The notes: generated by a model from the letters alone, not told the origin. DNA of 64,000 nucleotides from Tabrizicola soli (GCF_015999335.1 NZ_JAEACP010000008.1:62001-126000), one strand, 5' to 3'. Shown: positions 1 through 9,675, counted from the first letter of the stretch. Program-made: numbers and translations.

Positions 1-260
1 TGATGGTGCTGGAATTCAGCCATATTCCCAATGATTTGCTGCAAAAGGCCTATGACCTTTATTCCTTCAACGTGATCCCGGTGATGGGCCAGATCGTTGC
101 CGGTGATCGGGACTCATACCAGTATCTCGTCGAATCGATCCGAAAGTTCCCCGACCAGGACACCTTCGCCACGATGATCCGCGAGGCGGGATTCGGCCAG
201 GTGAAATACCGCAACCTCTCGCTCGGCATCGCCGCGCTGCATTCCGGCTGGAAGCTGTGA
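1..260 (+). CDS. ubiE: UbiE C-terminal part (5' end outside window)
   Basis: This is the last 85 or so residues of the bifunctional demethylmenaquinone / 2-methoxy-6-polyprenyl-1,4-benzoquinol C-methyltransferase, which methylates the quinone ring with S-adenosylmethionine. The visible part carries the family's C-terminal signature: LEFS, then [25 protein letters not shown] and a final LHSGWK. The SAM-binding half lies before the window. The stop overlaps the GTG start of ubiB (GTGA), so the two are translationally coupled, which is the usual ubiE-ubiB arrangement. Confidence 0.95.
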   Translation, partial: MVLEFSHIPNDLLQKAYDLYSFNVIPVMGQIVAGDRDSYQYLVESIRKFPDQDTFATMIREAGFGQVKYRNLSLGIAALHSGWKL

Positions 261-1783
261 AGGGTCCCCACAACATCATCCGCCTGATCCGCACCGGCGC
301 CACGCTGGAGCGGACGGGGGCCATGGATGTGGTGCTGGAGGCCTTTCGCGCCCCGCCGCACCTGCGCTTTGCCGCCCGCCTTCTGGGTTGGCCGTTCAAA
401 TGGCTGGGTCTGAAGGGCGATCCCGCCCTGCCCCCCGCGACCCGTGCGCTGACCGCGCTGGGGCCGGCCTATATCAAATTCGGCCAGGTCCTCTCCACCC
501 GCCCCGACATCGTGGGCGAGGAACTGGCGCAGCAGTTGAAATACCTGCAGGACAAGCTGCCGCCCTTCCCGACCGAAATCGCCAAGCAGATGATCGAGGC
601 CGAGCTGGAACTGCCGGTCTCGGAGATCTTCAGCGAATTCTCCGAACCCGTCGCCGCCGCCTCCATCGCCCAGGTCCACCGCGCGCAGTTGGCGGATAGC
701 GGAGAGGAGGTCGCGGTCAAGGTCCTGCGTCCCGGAATTGAGCGCGCCTTCCGCAAGGACATCGACGCCTTCTACCTTGCCGCCCGCTGGATCGAGCGCC
801 TCGCCCCCTTCTCGCGCCGTTTGCGTCCGCTGGATGTGATCGCCCATTTCGAGGGCGTGGTGATGGGCGAGCTGGACCTGCGGCTGGAATCCTCCTCGGC
901 CGCCGAATTTGCCGCGAACACCGAGAAGGACGAGGGCTTCCGGGTGCCGAAGCCGCACTGGTTCCTGTCCTCGCGCAACGTGATGACGCTGGGCTGGGCC
1001 GAGGGAATCGGGCTGAACGACAACGACCTGATCGACGCCGCGGGGCTCGACCGCCGGATCATCGCCGCGCGGGTGTTGCAGCTGTTCCTGAACCACGCGC
1101 TGCGCGACGGTTTCTTCCATGCCGACATGCACCAGGGCAACCTGAAGGTCGCGGCGAATGGCGACATCATCGCCTATGATTTCGGGATCATGGGCCGGAT
1201 CGACGAATACACCCGCCGGGTCTATGCCGAGATCCTGATGGGCTTCATCCGCAAGGACTACCGCCGCGTCGCCGAGGTGCATTTCGAGGCGGGCTACGTC
1301 CCCGCCGACCGCGACATCGACGAATTCGCCCGCGCCCTGCGGGCGGTGGGAGAGCCGATCTTCGGCATGGACGCCAGCCGGATCAGCATGGCCCGGCTTC
1401 TGTCCTATCTCTTTGAAGTCACGGAACGATTCGGAATGGCGACCCGGACCGAGCTGATCCTTCTCCAGCGCACCATGGTGGTGGTCGAGGGCGTCGCCCG
1501 CTCTCTCGACCCCCGGATCAACATCTGGGAGGTCGCGCAGCCGATCGTCGAGCGCTACATCGCGGAGAGCATCGGGCCCAAGGCGATGCTGCGCGACATG
1601 GTCAAGGCAGCGCGTGTGCTGGCGCGCTTCGGACCACGGCTTCCGGCCCTGATCGAGGCGCAGCTGATCCGCTCGGGCAATCCGCCGATGCCGGCCGTGG
1701 TGGAGCGGCGTGTGCCGCCGCTGGCCTGGCTTCTGGTCGGGGCGGCCTTCGCGTCCGGGTTCGGTCTCAGCGCGCTTTTCTGA
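257..1783 (+). CDS. ubiB: UbiB, ubiquinone biosynthesis kinase-like ATPase
   Basis: A 508-residue ABC1/ADCK/UbiB family protein needed for ubiquinone biosynthesis. The atypical protein-kinase-like fold is recognisable from the [11 protein letters not shown] motif (the family's KxGQ), AVKVLRPG in the nucleotide-binding lobe, HADMHQGN in the catalytic loop and the DFG motif in YDFGIMGR. The C-terminus ([22 protein letters not shown] region) is hydrophobic and probably anchors the protein in the inner membrane beside the ubiquinone-making enzymes. It starts at GTG overlapping the ubiE stop by four bases. It ends immediately next to the convergent flgD stop with no spacer. Confidence 0.95.
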   Translation: MKGPHNIIRLIRTGATLERTGAMDVVLEAFRAPPHLRFAARLLGWPFKWLGLKGDPALPPATRALTALGPAYIKFGQVLSTRPDIVGEELAQQLKYLQDKLPPFPTEIAKQMIEAELELPVSEIFSEFSEPVAAASIAQVHRAQLADSGEEVAVKVLRPGIERAFRKDIDAFYLAARWIERLAPFSRRLRPLDVIAHFEGVVMGELDLRLESSSAAEFAANTEKDEGFRVPKPHWFLSSRNVMTLGWAEGIGLNDNDLIDAAGLDRRIIAARVLQLFLNHALRDGFFHADMHQGNLKVAANGDIIAYDFGIMGRIDEYTRRVYAEILMGFIRKDYRRVAEVHFEAGYVPADRDIDEFARALRAVGEPIFGMDASRISMARLLSYLFEVTERFGMATRTELILLQRTMVVVEGVARSLDPRINIWEVAQPIVERYIAESIGPKAMLRDMVKAARVLARFGPRLPALIEAQLIRSGNPPMPAVVERRVPPLAWLLVGAAFASGFGLSALF

Positions 1784-2452
1784 TCAGCTTGCTTCACGCA
1801 GCGCGGTGACCCGGGTCGCCGGAACCTCGATCCCCCCCTCCAGCACAAGGCTGGTGCCTCCCGGCCCGCCGCGCGCCTCGACCACGCGGGCGTAGTGCTC
1901 GACGGCGCGGCTGTCCACCACCTCGCCGTCGATCAGACTTTCCTGGGTGATCGTGTAGCGCCCCGGCGGCAGGGGAGAGCCATCGGCCCCCGCGCCAAGC
2001 CATTGATAGGGCTGGGCGCTGACCGGAATCTCCTCGCGCGCGACCAGGGCGCCGCTTTCGTTGCGGACGGCCAGCGTCACGCCGGTCGCCCCGGCGGCCG
2101 GATTGGGCGAGAGGGTGACCGGCCCGCCATCATAGACCACGGCCGCATCCGACCGCGCCTCCTTGCCGATCCAGCTGGCCATGTCCGCCATTCCCATCTG
2201 GGCAAAGCTCGACTGCATGTCCTGCAAAAGCTGGTTGGTCCGCACCTGCTGCTCCACCCCCGAGAAAGTGGCCAGCTGCACGGCGTAGTCGGCCGAATCG
2301 ATCGGGTTCATCGGATCCTGGTTCTGCATCTGCACGGTCAGCATCTTCAGGAAGGTGTTGAAGTCCGAGCTGATCTTGCCTGTCCCCGCCTGGGCGGCAG
2401 AGGCGGAACGGGTCGGGGTGGAAACGGCGGTTACATCCATCATGGGTCTCAC
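1784..2452 (-). CDS. flgD: Flagellar hook-capping protein FlgD
   Basis: A 222-residue hook-assembly scaffold that caps the growing hook while FlgE subunits polymerise. The N-terminal region carries the family signature FLKMLTVQMQNQDPMNP followed by QLATFSGVEQQVRTN. The C-terminal half is a predicted beta-rich domain (PLPPGRYTI). The first possible start is GTG, overlapping the fliK stop as GTGA; an ATG five codons into the ORF (MMDVT) is an alternative. FliK-FlgD coupling fits their shared role in hook building. Confidence 0.93.
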   Translation of the reverse strand: MRPMMDVTAVSTPTRSASAAQAGTGKISSDFNTFLKMLTVQMQNQDPMNPIDSADYAVQLATFSGVEQQVRTNQLLQDMQSSFAQMGMADMASWIGKEARSDAAVVYDGGPVTLSPNPAAGATGVTLAVRNESGALVAREEIPVSAQPYQWLGAGADGSPLPPGRYTITQESLIDGEVVDSRAVEHYARVVEARGGPGGTSLVLEGGIEVPATRVTALREAS

Positions 2453-4122
2453 AGGCGAAGGTCAAGGGCAGCCCCGGTGAGGCTGCGGGCTGGGGGCAAG
2501 GGGGGATGCAGGGCGGTCTCCGCCGTGGCGGGTCCGTCGGGAGACCGCTCGGAATGCCGCGGGGCCTCGCCGCCCTGGTCGAAGCCGATGTCCACTCCGG
2601 CGTAGCCCGCGCTGCGGATCGCCTCTGCCAGCTGCTCGCCGTGGCGGCGAAAGAGGTCCAGCGTTTCGGGCCGGTCGAAGCTGAGCATGACCACCATCCG
2701 CTCATGGTCGCGCGGATCGGGGCGCAGGCGCAGGCGCACGGTTCCCAATTCCTCGGGCGAGAGGGTGATCTCGGTCGTGCCGTCCTGGTGCCGCGCCAGC
2801 CCCTGCAGGACAGGGGTGGCAATCGGCGGCGGAGCGGGCGCGAGAGGTGCCCCTGGGGCGGCGGCCGGACTGCCGGGTGCCTGGCCCAGGCCGGCCATGC
2901 TTTCCACCTCGCCCTGTTCCAGCGTGGCGATCTCCAGCCAGGCGGGAATCACCCGGAGCCAGGCCGGCACGGCCACAAGCTCCACTGGGCGCCCCCCGAT
3001 GTCTGGCTGGAGATCGGCGCGGAGCTGCGAAGCGGGAGTGTCCTTGATCGGTGGGGAATCACGGACTTCGGGAGGAGCATTTTCCGCCGGAATGGCTTCG
3101 GCCAGCGGGACCGGGGCGGGAGGATGCGGCGTGTCGGGCTGGGCGGCCGGAGAGGCCGATACCGTGGTAGCGATGGGGTCCTGCACGGGCGGGGTGAACT
3201 CCGGCGCCTCCGTTCGGGGAAGATCGGGGCGGAGCGGGCTTCCGGAGGGCGGTGGCGGCGGAAACGCGACGGCCAAAGACGTTGCCTCGGCCGACATCGA
3301 CGGCGCGGCTGCCGTCCCATCCGGCGCATCCGGCAGAACCGCGTATGTCCGGTCGGAAGCAGGTACAGCCGCGCGCAGGACAGGGGTGGCCCTGGCGTCT
3401 GGGACGGGGGGGATCCCGGGCGCTGGAACTGCGGCGGCGGCCGAGGACAACGTGTCGGCCCGCATCGGCGGGTAGACCGCCGGGCCGCGCGGCACATCCG
3501 CCAACACCGTTTCTGCCCGGTCGGAAGCGGGCATCCCCTCCCGCGCCGAGTATGCACTTCGCCGCACATCGGTATCGGCGCTGGCAGGAACGGGTGACAG
3601 CGGCGAAGCCTGCCCTTGGTCGGACGATGGGGATGGCGCCGGACGCACGGGCGGCTCCATTGCGGGAGCCTGGACAAGCGCCCCATCCTCCCTGCCGGGT
3701 CTGGCAGGGAGGTCCCGTGCGGAAACTGCGGTAATCCGGAACAGGGGCGTCCCGGTTTCTGCCGTTTCCGCGATAGCTGGCGCTGCCATCGGCTCGACGG
3801 CTTCGGTCGGTTCGAACGCCGCGACAGGAGTGGCCTCGGGAACCCTGGCCGGAGGGCCGCTCTCCTCGTCCAGCAGGGGATCGCCTTCCATTGAGGCCTG
3901 GACGGCGGATTCCGGCATCGGGGACCAGTGGACGGGCACGCCGATGGTCGAGACCTCCTCATCAAGATCGAAGGTCAGCCCCGAGCGCGTCACCTCGCGC
4001 GCACTTTCGCCTTCAGCCAGGACAGCCGCAAACTCCGCAACCTCGACCAGGGCGAGGGGGGCAGGGCCGATTGCGGGCCCCGTTCCTTTGGCGATCGAGA
4101 CAATTGCGTGGACTGCTTGCAT
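2449..4122 (-). CDS. fliK: FliK-like flagellar hook-length control protein
   Basis: A 557-residue protein with a long, proline- and alanine-rich, apparently disordered N-terminal region and a conserved C-terminal Flg_hook domain (about residues 440-530). The domain shows ITLSPEELGTVRLRL and a following LFRRHGEQLAEAIRSAG segment. In this family the flexible part acts as a molecular ruler during hook export and the C-terminal domain triggers the export-specificity switch. The gene overlaps flgD by four bases. The low-complexity region has many PA-rich stretches, as is usual for FliK, so identity rests on the C-terminus and on context. Confidence 0.85.
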   Translation of the reverse strand: MQAVHAIVSIAKGTGPAIGPAPLALVEVAEFAAVLAEGESAREVTRSGLTFDLDEEVSTIGVPVHWSPMPESAVQASMEGDPLLDEESGPPARVPEATPVAAFEPTEAVEPMAAPAIAETAETGTPLFRITAVSARDLPARPGREDGALVQAPAMEPPVRPAPSPSSDQGQASPLSPVPASADTDVRRSAYSAREGMPASDRAETVLADVPRGPAVYPPMRADTLSSAAAAVPAPGIPPVPDARATPVLRAAVPASDRTYAVLPDAPDGTAAAPSMSAEATSLAVAFPPPPPSGSPLRPDLPRTEAPEFTPPVQDPIATTVSASPAAQPDTPHPPAPVPLAEAIPAENAPPEVRDSPPIKDTPASQLRADLQPDIGGRPVELVAVPAWLRVIPAWLEIATLEQGEVESMAGLGQAPGSPAAAPGAPLAPAPPPIATPVLQGLARHQDGTTEITLSPEELGTVRLRLRPDPRDHERMVVMLSFDRPETLDLFRRHGEQLAEAIRSAGYAGVDIGFDQGGEAPRHSERSPDGPATAETALHPPLPPARSLTGAALDLRL

Positions 4123-4234
4123 GGCTACCTCACGACTTCTGTCGCTTTCGCCCCGTTATCCTGGCCATAGGTTACCCATTCTTTACCCGCCTCGCACATG
4201 GTTCGGAAAATTCAACCTATCTCGCGAGGTCTTC

Positions 4235-4522
4235 ATGCTCTCTCCCCCGGCCGCCCTGCCCCAGCCCCCCGATCCGCCGGCCGCGCGTCACCAGGCGCTC
4301 CACGCCAAGGCCCGAGAGCTCGAGGCCGCCTTCCTTGCGGAGATGCTGGCGCACACCGGCCTTGGCGAGAGCGGGGGCGAGTTCGGCGGCGGCCCGGGCG
4401 AGACGCAGTTCGCCTCGTTCCTCCGGCAGGAACAGGCACGGCTCATGGTGGAAAAGGGGGGAATCGGGCTGGCGGAGATGATCTTCCAGTCGATGGTGGA
4501 GACCGAGAATGGCGCGGCTTGA
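4235..4522 (+). CDS. Rod-binding protein (FlgJ N-terminal / CheL-like)
   Basis: A 95-residue protein matching the rod-binding domain found in the N-terminal half of FlgJ and in the stand-alone alphaproteobacterial protein called CheL. Visible landmarks are ARELEAAFLAEMLAHTGL, the FASFLRQEQARLM helix and the closing GLAEMIFQSM. There is no muramidase domain, as is normal in this group. The start was set at the ATG giving MLSPPAALP, because the upstream reading frame runs through the divergent fliK gene. It overlaps the next gene by 14 bases. Confidence 0.8.
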   Translation: MLSPPAALPQPPDPPAARHQALHAKARELEAAFLAEMLAHTGLGESGGEFGGGPGETQFASFLRQEQARLMVEKGGIGLAEMIFQSMVETENGAA

Positions 4523-4820
4523 GGAATTGCTTGACCAGGCAGCCGAGGCCCTGCTTCGGGGTGACCTTGCCGCGCTGCCGGCCCTGACCGAGGCGATCGA
4601 CTCCGAGACCGGCTCGGCGGCGGCGGATGTGCCCGGTGCCGAGCGGCTGCGCGAGAAGGCCGACCGCAACGCGCGCCTTGCCCAGGCCGCGGCGCGGGGC
4701 GTGCGGGCCGCGCGCGGGCGGCTGTCCGAGATCGCCTCGGGCCCGGTCCTTACCACCTATGACGCGCTGGGGCGGCGGGCATCGGTCCCCCTGCCCCAGG
4801 TAGCGGCGAAACGTCTCTGA
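4509..4820 (+). CDS. FlgN-like flagellar chaperone, probable
   Basis: A 103-residue, largely helical protein rich in Ala, Leu, Glu and Arg (LEELLDQAAEALLRGDLAAL at the start). Size, predicted helical content and position between the rod-binding protein and flagellin fit the FlgN-type export chaperones that guard hook-filament junction proteins. There is no diagnostic catalytic motif, so the call is largely from context. Translation is coupled to the preceding gene by a 14-base overlap. Confidence 0.6.
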   Translation: MARLEELLDQAAEALLRGDLAALPALTEAIDSETGSAAADVPGAERLREKADRNARLAQAAARGVRAARGRLSEIASGPVLTTYDALGRRASVPLPQVAAKRL

Positions 4821-5016
4821 GTTGGTTCAAATGCCCGGCATTCGGCACGGCGGCATTAGGGGTTGGTTAGGCTATCGGCGGCTTGATGGGTCCTGCGTCC
4901 CATGACGGGGCGGCGCCTGCCGGGCCCTCCGGCGGCATCGGACAGAATGCCCGTCCTGCCACTCCGGTGGCTTTCCAAGGCCGTGAAACCTGCGGCCGAT
5001 TGATAAGGAACCCAAG
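4821..5016 (+). promoter_or_regulatory. Flagellin leader region
   Basis: 196 bases upstream of flagellin with no gene. It must hold the flagellin promoter or the target of FlbT, but I could not identify a convincing sigma-28 or sigma-54 site. Confidence 0.4.
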
Positions 5017-6222
5017 ATGACGTCGATCCTGACGAACACTAGCGCGATGGTCGCCCTGCAGACGATGAAGGGCATCAGCGCCAACCTGAACAAGACCCAG
5101 GCCGACATCTCGACCGGCAAGTCGGTGGCCACCGCCAAGGACAATGCCGCCGTCTGGGCGATCTCGAAGGTGATGGAATCGGATGTTCAGGGCTTCAAGG
5201 GCATTGCCGACAGCCTCTCCGTCGGTTCGGCCACGCTGACCGTCGCCCGCAACGCCTCGGAAACCGTGACCAAGCTTTTGACCGAGATGAAGGGCAAGAT
5301 CGTCGCCTCCCAGGCCGAGAACGTCGACCGCTCGAAGATCCAGACCGACATCGACGCGCTCACGAAGCAGATCGAATCGACCGTCGGCGCGGCACAGTTC
5401 AACGGGCTGAACCTGGTGAACGGCTCGCAGACCACGGTCAACGTGCTCTCCTCGCTTGACCGCAGCCAGACGGGCGTGACCTCGTCGAACATAACCGTCG
5501 ACGCGCAGAACCTGTCGACCGATGCCGGGGCGGCGCTGACGGCAGGGGGCGGCACGCTCTCGGCAGCGAACGTCGTCACCGGCACGCCGGTCACGCTGGA
5601 CGGCTTCGCCTTCCAGGGCGGCGCCGGGGCGCTTGCCGCGAACGACGCCACCGCCGATCCGGCCGACCTGACCGGCCTCGTCGCGGGCGATGCGATCACC
5701 CTGAATGTGGGGTCGGTCCAGGGCCGTTATGTCGTGCAGAAGGGCGACACCGCCGATGCGCTGGTGGCAGGCCTGAAATCCTCGCTCGCCACGAACGGGC
5801 TGTCTGACAGCGACTTCACCCTGACTCTGAACGCGGGCCAGCTTGAGGTGGCGAACAACACCAACCAGCCGGTCGCGATCTCGGCCTCGGCGACGCGCGG
5901 CACCGGCGGGCTGGCGGGCCTGAACACCATCGACGTGGTGAACCAGCCCGCGGATGCGCTGAATGCGATCGAGGGGATGCTGCAGACCTCGATCAACGCC
6001 GCGGCGTCCTTCGGCTCGTCGCAAAAGCGCATCGACATCCAGAATGAGTTCGTCGGCAACCTGACCGACTCGCTCAAGACCGGGATCGGCGTGATGGTCG
6101 ACACCGACATGGAGGAGGCTTCGGCCCGGCTTCAGGCGCTGCAGGTCCAGCAGCAGCTGGCCACCCAGGCGCTGTCGATCGCCAACCAGCAGCCGCAGGG
6201 CCTCCTGTCTCTGTTCCGCTAA
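5017..6222 (+). CDS. fliC: Flagellin
   Basis: A 401-residue filament subunit. The conserved N-terminal D0/D1 segment (about residues 1-140) begins MTSILTNTSAMVALQTMKGI and contains the GLNLVNGS motif. The matching C-terminal segment (about 310-401) ends QQQLATQALSIANQQPQGLL. The centre (about 150-300) is Ala/Thr/Gly-rich and variable, as expected for the surface-exposed domain. A 196-base leader precedes it, with no promoter I can call confidently. It is followed by a GC hairpin and then flaF and flbT, whose products control flagellin in related bacteria. Confidence 0.95.
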   Translation: MTSILTNTSAMVALQTMKGISANLNKTQADISTGKSVATAKDNAAVWAISKVMESDVQGFKGIADSLSVGSATLTVARNASETVTKLLTEMKGKIVASQAENVDRSKIQTDIDALTKQIESTVGAAQFNGLNLVNGSQTTVNVLSSLDRSQTGVTSSNITVDAQNLSTDAGAALTAGGGTLSAANVVTGTPVTLDGFAFQGGAGALAANDATADPADLTGLVAGDAITLNVGSVQGRYVVQKGDTADALVAGLKSSLATNGLSDSDFTLTLNAGQLEVANNTNQPVAISASATRGTGGLAGLNTIDVVNQPADALNAIEGMLQTSINAAASFGSSQKRIDIQNEFVGNLTDSLKTGIGVMVDTDMEEASARLQALQVQQQLATQALSIANQQPQGLLSLFR

Positions 6223-6229
6223 GCGACCC

Positions 6230-6256
6230 GGGCCGCGGGGTAAACCTCCGCGGCCC
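6230..6256 (+). terminator. Hairpin between flagellin and flaF
   Basis: Nine-base perfect stem (GGGCCGCGG with its complement) and a nine-base loop, eight bases after the flagellin stop. There is no T run, so it may stabilise flagellin mRNA or attenuate rather than end transcription. Confidence 0.45.
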
Positions 6257-6291
6257 ATCTCACCCCGCAGCTTCGCACAGACGGAACCCCC

Positions 6292-6663
6292 ATGTCCTAT
6301 CAAGCCCCTATCGCCTATGCTCGGCGCGAGACGCCGGCCCGCTCGCCCCGCTCGGTCGAATACGACCTACTGGCGCAGATCACCCGCCGGCTCCGGTCCG
6401 CCTGGACCAGCCGGGCCGAGGATTTCCCCGGCCTTGTCCGCGCGCTGGCCGACAACCAGCAACTCTGGTCCACCCTGGCCTCGGACGTTGCCCTGCCCGG
6501 CAATACGCTGCCCGCCGTGCTGCGCGCCCGATTGTTCTATCTTTACGAATTCACCGTCCAGCACAGCCGCGCCGTGCTGGAGGACCGCGCCTCCATCGAG
6601 GTCCTGGCCGACATCAACACCGCCGTCATGCGCGGCCTTCGCGGCGAAGGGGGCGGAACATGA
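6292..6663 (+). CDS. flaF: Flagellar biosynthesis regulator FlaF
   Basis: A 123-residue FlaF family protein. The typical core is present: EYDLLAQITRRLRSA, LADNQQLWSTLASDVALPGN, LPAVLRARLFYLYEFT and the closing VLADINTAVMRGLRG. In Caulobacter, FlaF is needed for flagellin production or secretion and works against FlbT. The stop overlaps the flbT start by four bases (ATGA), so the pair is co-translated. Confidence 0.92.
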   Translation: MSYQAPIAYARRETPARSPRSVEYDLLAQITRRLRSAWTSRAEDFPGLVRALADNQQLWSTLASDVALPGNTLPAVLRARLFYLYEFTVQHSRAVLEDRASIEVLADINTAVMRGLRGEGGGT

Positions 6664-7064
6664 CCGGCCTTGTCCTGAAGCTTGGCCCGCATGAACGGGT
6701 CCTGATCAACGGCGCCGTGGTCGAGAACGGCGAAAAGCGGTCGCGGCTGGCCATCGTGACGCCAAATGCCAACATCCTGCGCCTTCGCGACGCGATCCAC
6801 CCCGAGCAGGTGAATACCCCCGTCCGCCGCGTCTGCTATATCGCACAGCTGGTCCTGTCCGGCGATGCCGAGGCGGGCGAGGCGCGCCAGCAGCTTCTGC
6901 GCGGCATCGAGCAGTTGAGCCAGGTCCTGACCGATCCTGACAGTCGCCTGCAATTGACGGTGGCCAGCCGCGCGGTGCTGGAGGACCAGCATTACCAGGC
7001 GCTCAAGGCGCTTCGCAGCCTTCTGCCACGCGAAGAGCGGCTGTTCGCTGCGGGCCGGGCATGA
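6660..7064 (+). CDS. flbT: Flagellar biosynthesis repressor FlbT
   Basis: A 134-residue FlbT family protein, recognisable from LVLKLGPHERVLINGAVVENG and RRVCYIAQLVLSGD. In Caulobacter FlbT binds the 5' untranslated region of flagellin mRNA and lowers its stability or translation until hook assembly is finished. Here it lies just downstream of the single flagellin gene, and it overlaps both flaF and the DUF1217 gene by four bases each. Confidence 0.93.
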   Translation: MTGLVLKLGPHERVLINGAVVENGEKRSRLAIVTPNANILRLRDAIHPEQVNTPVRRVCYIAQLVLSGDAEAGEARQQLLRGIEQLSQVLTDPDSRLQLTVASRAVLEDQHYQALKALRSLLPREERLFAAGRA

Positions 7065-7855
7065 GCTTCCAGCCGGTCCTGCCCCTGGCCGGCTATGCCG
7101 GCTGGAGCTTCCTGAAACGCACCCTGGCGCGTCAGCAGGTGGCGCAGCAGGCCTCGCCCGTGCAGCAGCGGGACGAGGCCTATTTCCGCGAGAGGATCGG
7201 CAAAGTGACGACGGCCGAGCAGCTGGTCGGCGACAAGCGGCTGTTGCGGATCTCGCTGGCGGCCTTCGGACTGGAAGCCGATCTGAACAGCAAGGCCTTC
7301 ATCCGCAAGGTGCTCGAGGGCGGGACGCTGAAGGAGGGAAGCCTCGCCAACAGGCTCGCCAACAAGCAGTACCAGAAATTCGCGGCAGCCTTCGGCTTTG
7401 GCGACTACTCCGTTCCGCGGACCGCCGTTTCCACTTTTCCCGAGGAGATCCTGGCGCAGTTCCGCGCCCGGAGTTTTGAGACTGCCGTCGGACAGCAGAA
7501 CAACAGCTACCGGCTGGCGCTGAACGCGGAACGCGAGATCCCGGCGCTGGCGGCGCGCAAGACCGGCGAGACGGCAAAATGGTACACCGTCCTCGGCAAC
7601 GCGCCGCTGCGCGAGGTGGTGCAGACCGCGCTTGGCCTGCCGAAAAGCTTCTCCGCGATCGACCTCGACCAGCAGGTCGCGATCCTGCAGGACAAGACCC
7701 GCGCGGCCTTCGGCTCGCCCGACATCAGCCAGTTCGGCGATCCGGCGAAGATGGAGGCGCTGGTGCGGCGGTACATGTTCCAGTCCCAGGCACAAGAGCA
7801 AGGGGCGGGCAGTTCGCCGGCCGCCATCGCCTTGACGCTGCTGCGCGGTACGTGA
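7061..7855 (+). CDS. DUF1217 flagellar protein
   Basis: A 264-residue DUF1217 protein, a family found almost only in alphaproteobacterial flagellar clusters. Typical segments are EAYFRERIGKVTTAEQLV, RLLRISLAAFGLEADL, LEGGTLKEGSLANRL and the closing REVVQTALGLP. Its biochemical role is not known to me. It completes a tight flaF-flbT-DUF1217 unit with four-base overlaps and converges on fliI, leaving only 44 bases between the two stops. Confidence 0.85.
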   Translation: MSFQPVLPLAGYAGWSFLKRTLARQQVAQQASPVQQRDEAYFRERIGKVTTAEQLVGDKRLLRISLAAFGLEADLNSKAFIRKVLEGGTLKEGSLANRLANKQYQKFAAAFGFGDYSVPRTAVSTFPEEILAQFRARSFETAVGQQNNSYRLALNAEREIPALAARKTGETAKWYTVLGNAPLREVVQTALGLPKSFSAIDLDQQVAILQDKTRAAFGSPDISQFGDPAKMEALVRRYMFQSQAQEQGAGSSPAAIALTLLRGT

Positions 7856-7899
7856 ACAGGATTCGCCATCGGGCAGGCGACATCCGCCCGCCTCGTCGC

Positions 7900-9210
7900 C
7901 TATTCCGACAGGCAGGTCCGCAGCCGCTCGAAACTCCCCGCGACCCCGTTTGCGGGCGCGGGTTCCGCCAGGAAGGCGTCGAGCCGGGGCCAGACCTGGA
8001 TCGCCCGGTCGATCACCGGGTCGGATCCGGAGGCATAAAGCCCGGCCTGAATCATCAGCTCGGCCCGGTCATAGGCCCCCAGCAACCGCCGCGCCTCGGC
8101 GATCAGGGCGTTTTCATCCGCATCGGCCGCATCCGGCAGCGACCGGCTGACCGAGCGCAAAAGGTCGATCGCCGGAAAGCGGCCCCGCTCGGCAATCCGG
8201 CGGTCCATCACCACATGGCCGTCAAGCACCCCGCGGAGGATGTCGGCCACCGGCTCCTCCATGTCGGACCCGGCCACGAGGACCGAGAAGACCGCCGTGA
8301 TGTCGCCCGCCCCCTCGGGCCCCGGGCCGGCCCGTTCGGCCAGACCCATGATCGCCTGGTTCAGCGAGGGCGGAAAGCCGCGCAGCGCGGCCTCCTCGCC
8401 GCCTGCCAGCGCGACCTCGCGGTGCGCCTCGGCGAAACGGGTGATCGAATCGACCAGGAGGAGCACATGCAGCCCCTGGTCGCGGAAATGCTCGGCCACG
8501 GCCATCGCGGTCAGCGCGCAGGACCGCCGCATCAGCGCCGACTGGTCCGATGTCGCCGTGACCACCACGCAGCGCGCCATCCCCTCGGCACCAAGGACGC
8601 GTTCGGTGAATTCACGCAGCTCGCGGCCGCGTTCGCCGACCAGCGCGATCACGACCAAGTCCGCCTCCACCCCCCGCGCGAACCGGGCCAGAAGCGAGGA
8701 CTTGCCGACCCCGGACCCGGCGAAAAGCCCGATCCGCTGGCCCCGCACCAGAGGCAGCAGCGTGTCGAACACCGCCGTCCCCGTGCCAAGCCGCACCCCC
8801 AGCCCGCGGCGCGAGGCAGCGGGCGGCGCGGGGGCACGCAAGGCGCGCGGGCGCGGGCCGCGCAACAGCGGCCGTCCGTCGAGGGGCCGGCCGGCAGGGT
8901 CGACGATCCGGCCGATCCAGCTGTCGTCCGGCGCGATCTCGGCCCGCCCCAGCAGCTCCACCCGGTCGCCGATCGCCATTCCATCACCCGAGGCATCGGG
9001 CAGGATCGAGCAGCGACCGGGCGAAAGGCGCAGGACCTCGCCCCCGGCGGCAGCGTCGCGGCTGTGAATCAGCACCCGGTCGCCGATCGCCGCGGCGTCA
9101 AGGCCCCCGACCTCGGCCAGTCCGCGCCGTGTCTCGATCACCCGGCCGACACGCCGCACGGTGGCGACCCCGGCGATTTCCGCCAGAAGACCATCGAAAA
9201 TTCCGGTCAC
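7900..9210 (-). CDS. fliI: Flagellum-specific ATPase FliI
   Basis: A 436-residue F1-type ATPase that energises substrate delivery to the flagellar type III export gate. Visible are the Walker A motif GSGVGKSSLLARF, the GERGREL segment, the Walker B strand LLLVDSITRFAEA, and the family pair GRFPAIDLLRSVSR. The start was taken at GTG (VTGIFDGLLAEI) because GGGAG lies about seven bases upstream and the longer frame enters the divergent flgB region. It is transcribed away from flgB with an 84-base gap that probably holds both promoters. Confidence 0.95.
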   Translation of the reverse strand: MTGIFDGLLAEIAGVATVRRVGRVIETRRGLAEVGGLDAAAIGDRVLIHSRDAAAGGEVLRLSPGRCSILPDASGDGMAIGDRVELLGRAEIAPDDSWIGRIVDPAGRPLDGRPLLRGPRPRALRAPAPPAASRRGLGVRLGTGTAVFDTLLPLVRGQRIGLFAGSGVGKSSLLARFARGVEADLVVIALVGERGRELREFTERVLGAEGMARCVVVTATSDQSALMRRSCALTAMAVAEHFRDQGLHVLLLVDSITRFAEAHREVALAGGEEAALRGFPPSLNQAIMGLAERAGPGPEGAGDITAVFSVLVAGSDMEEPVADILRGVLDGHVVMDRRIAERGRFPAIDLLRSVSRSLPDAADADENALIAEARRLLGAYDRAELMIQAGLYASGSDPVIDRAIQVWPRLDAFLAEPAPANGVAGSFERLRTCLSE

Positions 9211-9294
9211 GGGATTCTCCCTTTGTTCGCTCTCAACCGTTTCTAAAGGAATCACTCTTAAGCCTTGGTGAAACAACTCGAGGGAGAAGCCCCG

Positions 9295-9675
9295 ATGTTC
9301 GAGAAACTGGAACTCACCCGGATGGCGCAGGCCCTGGCGGCGCATTCCGGCGCAAGGATGGCGGTGATCGCGCGCAACGTGGCCCATGCGGATTCGCCGG
9401 GCTACAAGGCGCAGGACCTGCCCTCCTTCGACAAGGTGTTCGCAGACAGGGGCCAGATGCGCGCCACTCGGCCGGGGCATCTGGCCGCAAGCCCGGAGAG
9501 CGCGGCGCTGGTGCCGGAACGGGCTCCGGGACGCGAATCGCCCAACGGCAACACCGTCTCGCTGGAGGGCGAGATGGTGAAATCGGTCGAGGCGCGGCAG
9601 GGCCACGAGATGGCACTGGCGATCTACCGGGCGACCTCGGATGTCCTGCGCGCCAGCCTCGGCCGGACACGGTAG
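9295..9675 (+). CDS. flgB: Flagellar basal-body rod protein FlgB
   Basis: A 126-residue proximal rod subunit. It shows the rod-family N-terminal motif ARNVAHADSPGYKAQDLPSF and the C-terminal helix MALAIYRATSDVLRASLG. The start at MFEKLELTRM is favoured by an AGGGAG ribosome site about seven bases upstream; an in-frame ATG ten codons earlier lacks one. It is the first gene of a nine-gene flagellar run (flgB to fliL) with tight spacing or overlaps throughout. Confidence 0.93.
   Translation: MFEKLELTRMAQALAAHSGARMAVIARNVAHADSPGYKAQDLPSFDKVFADRGQMRATRPGHLAASPESAALVPERAPGRESPNGNTVSLEGEMVKSVEARQGHEMALAIYRATSDVLRASLGRTR

Noticed and set aside
4960-5016. Possible sigma-28-like GCCGATTGATAA sequence before flagellin
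   Set aside because: Too close to the start codon, with no matching -35 element. The nearby GGCAC...TT pattern also lacks the sigma-54 spacing.
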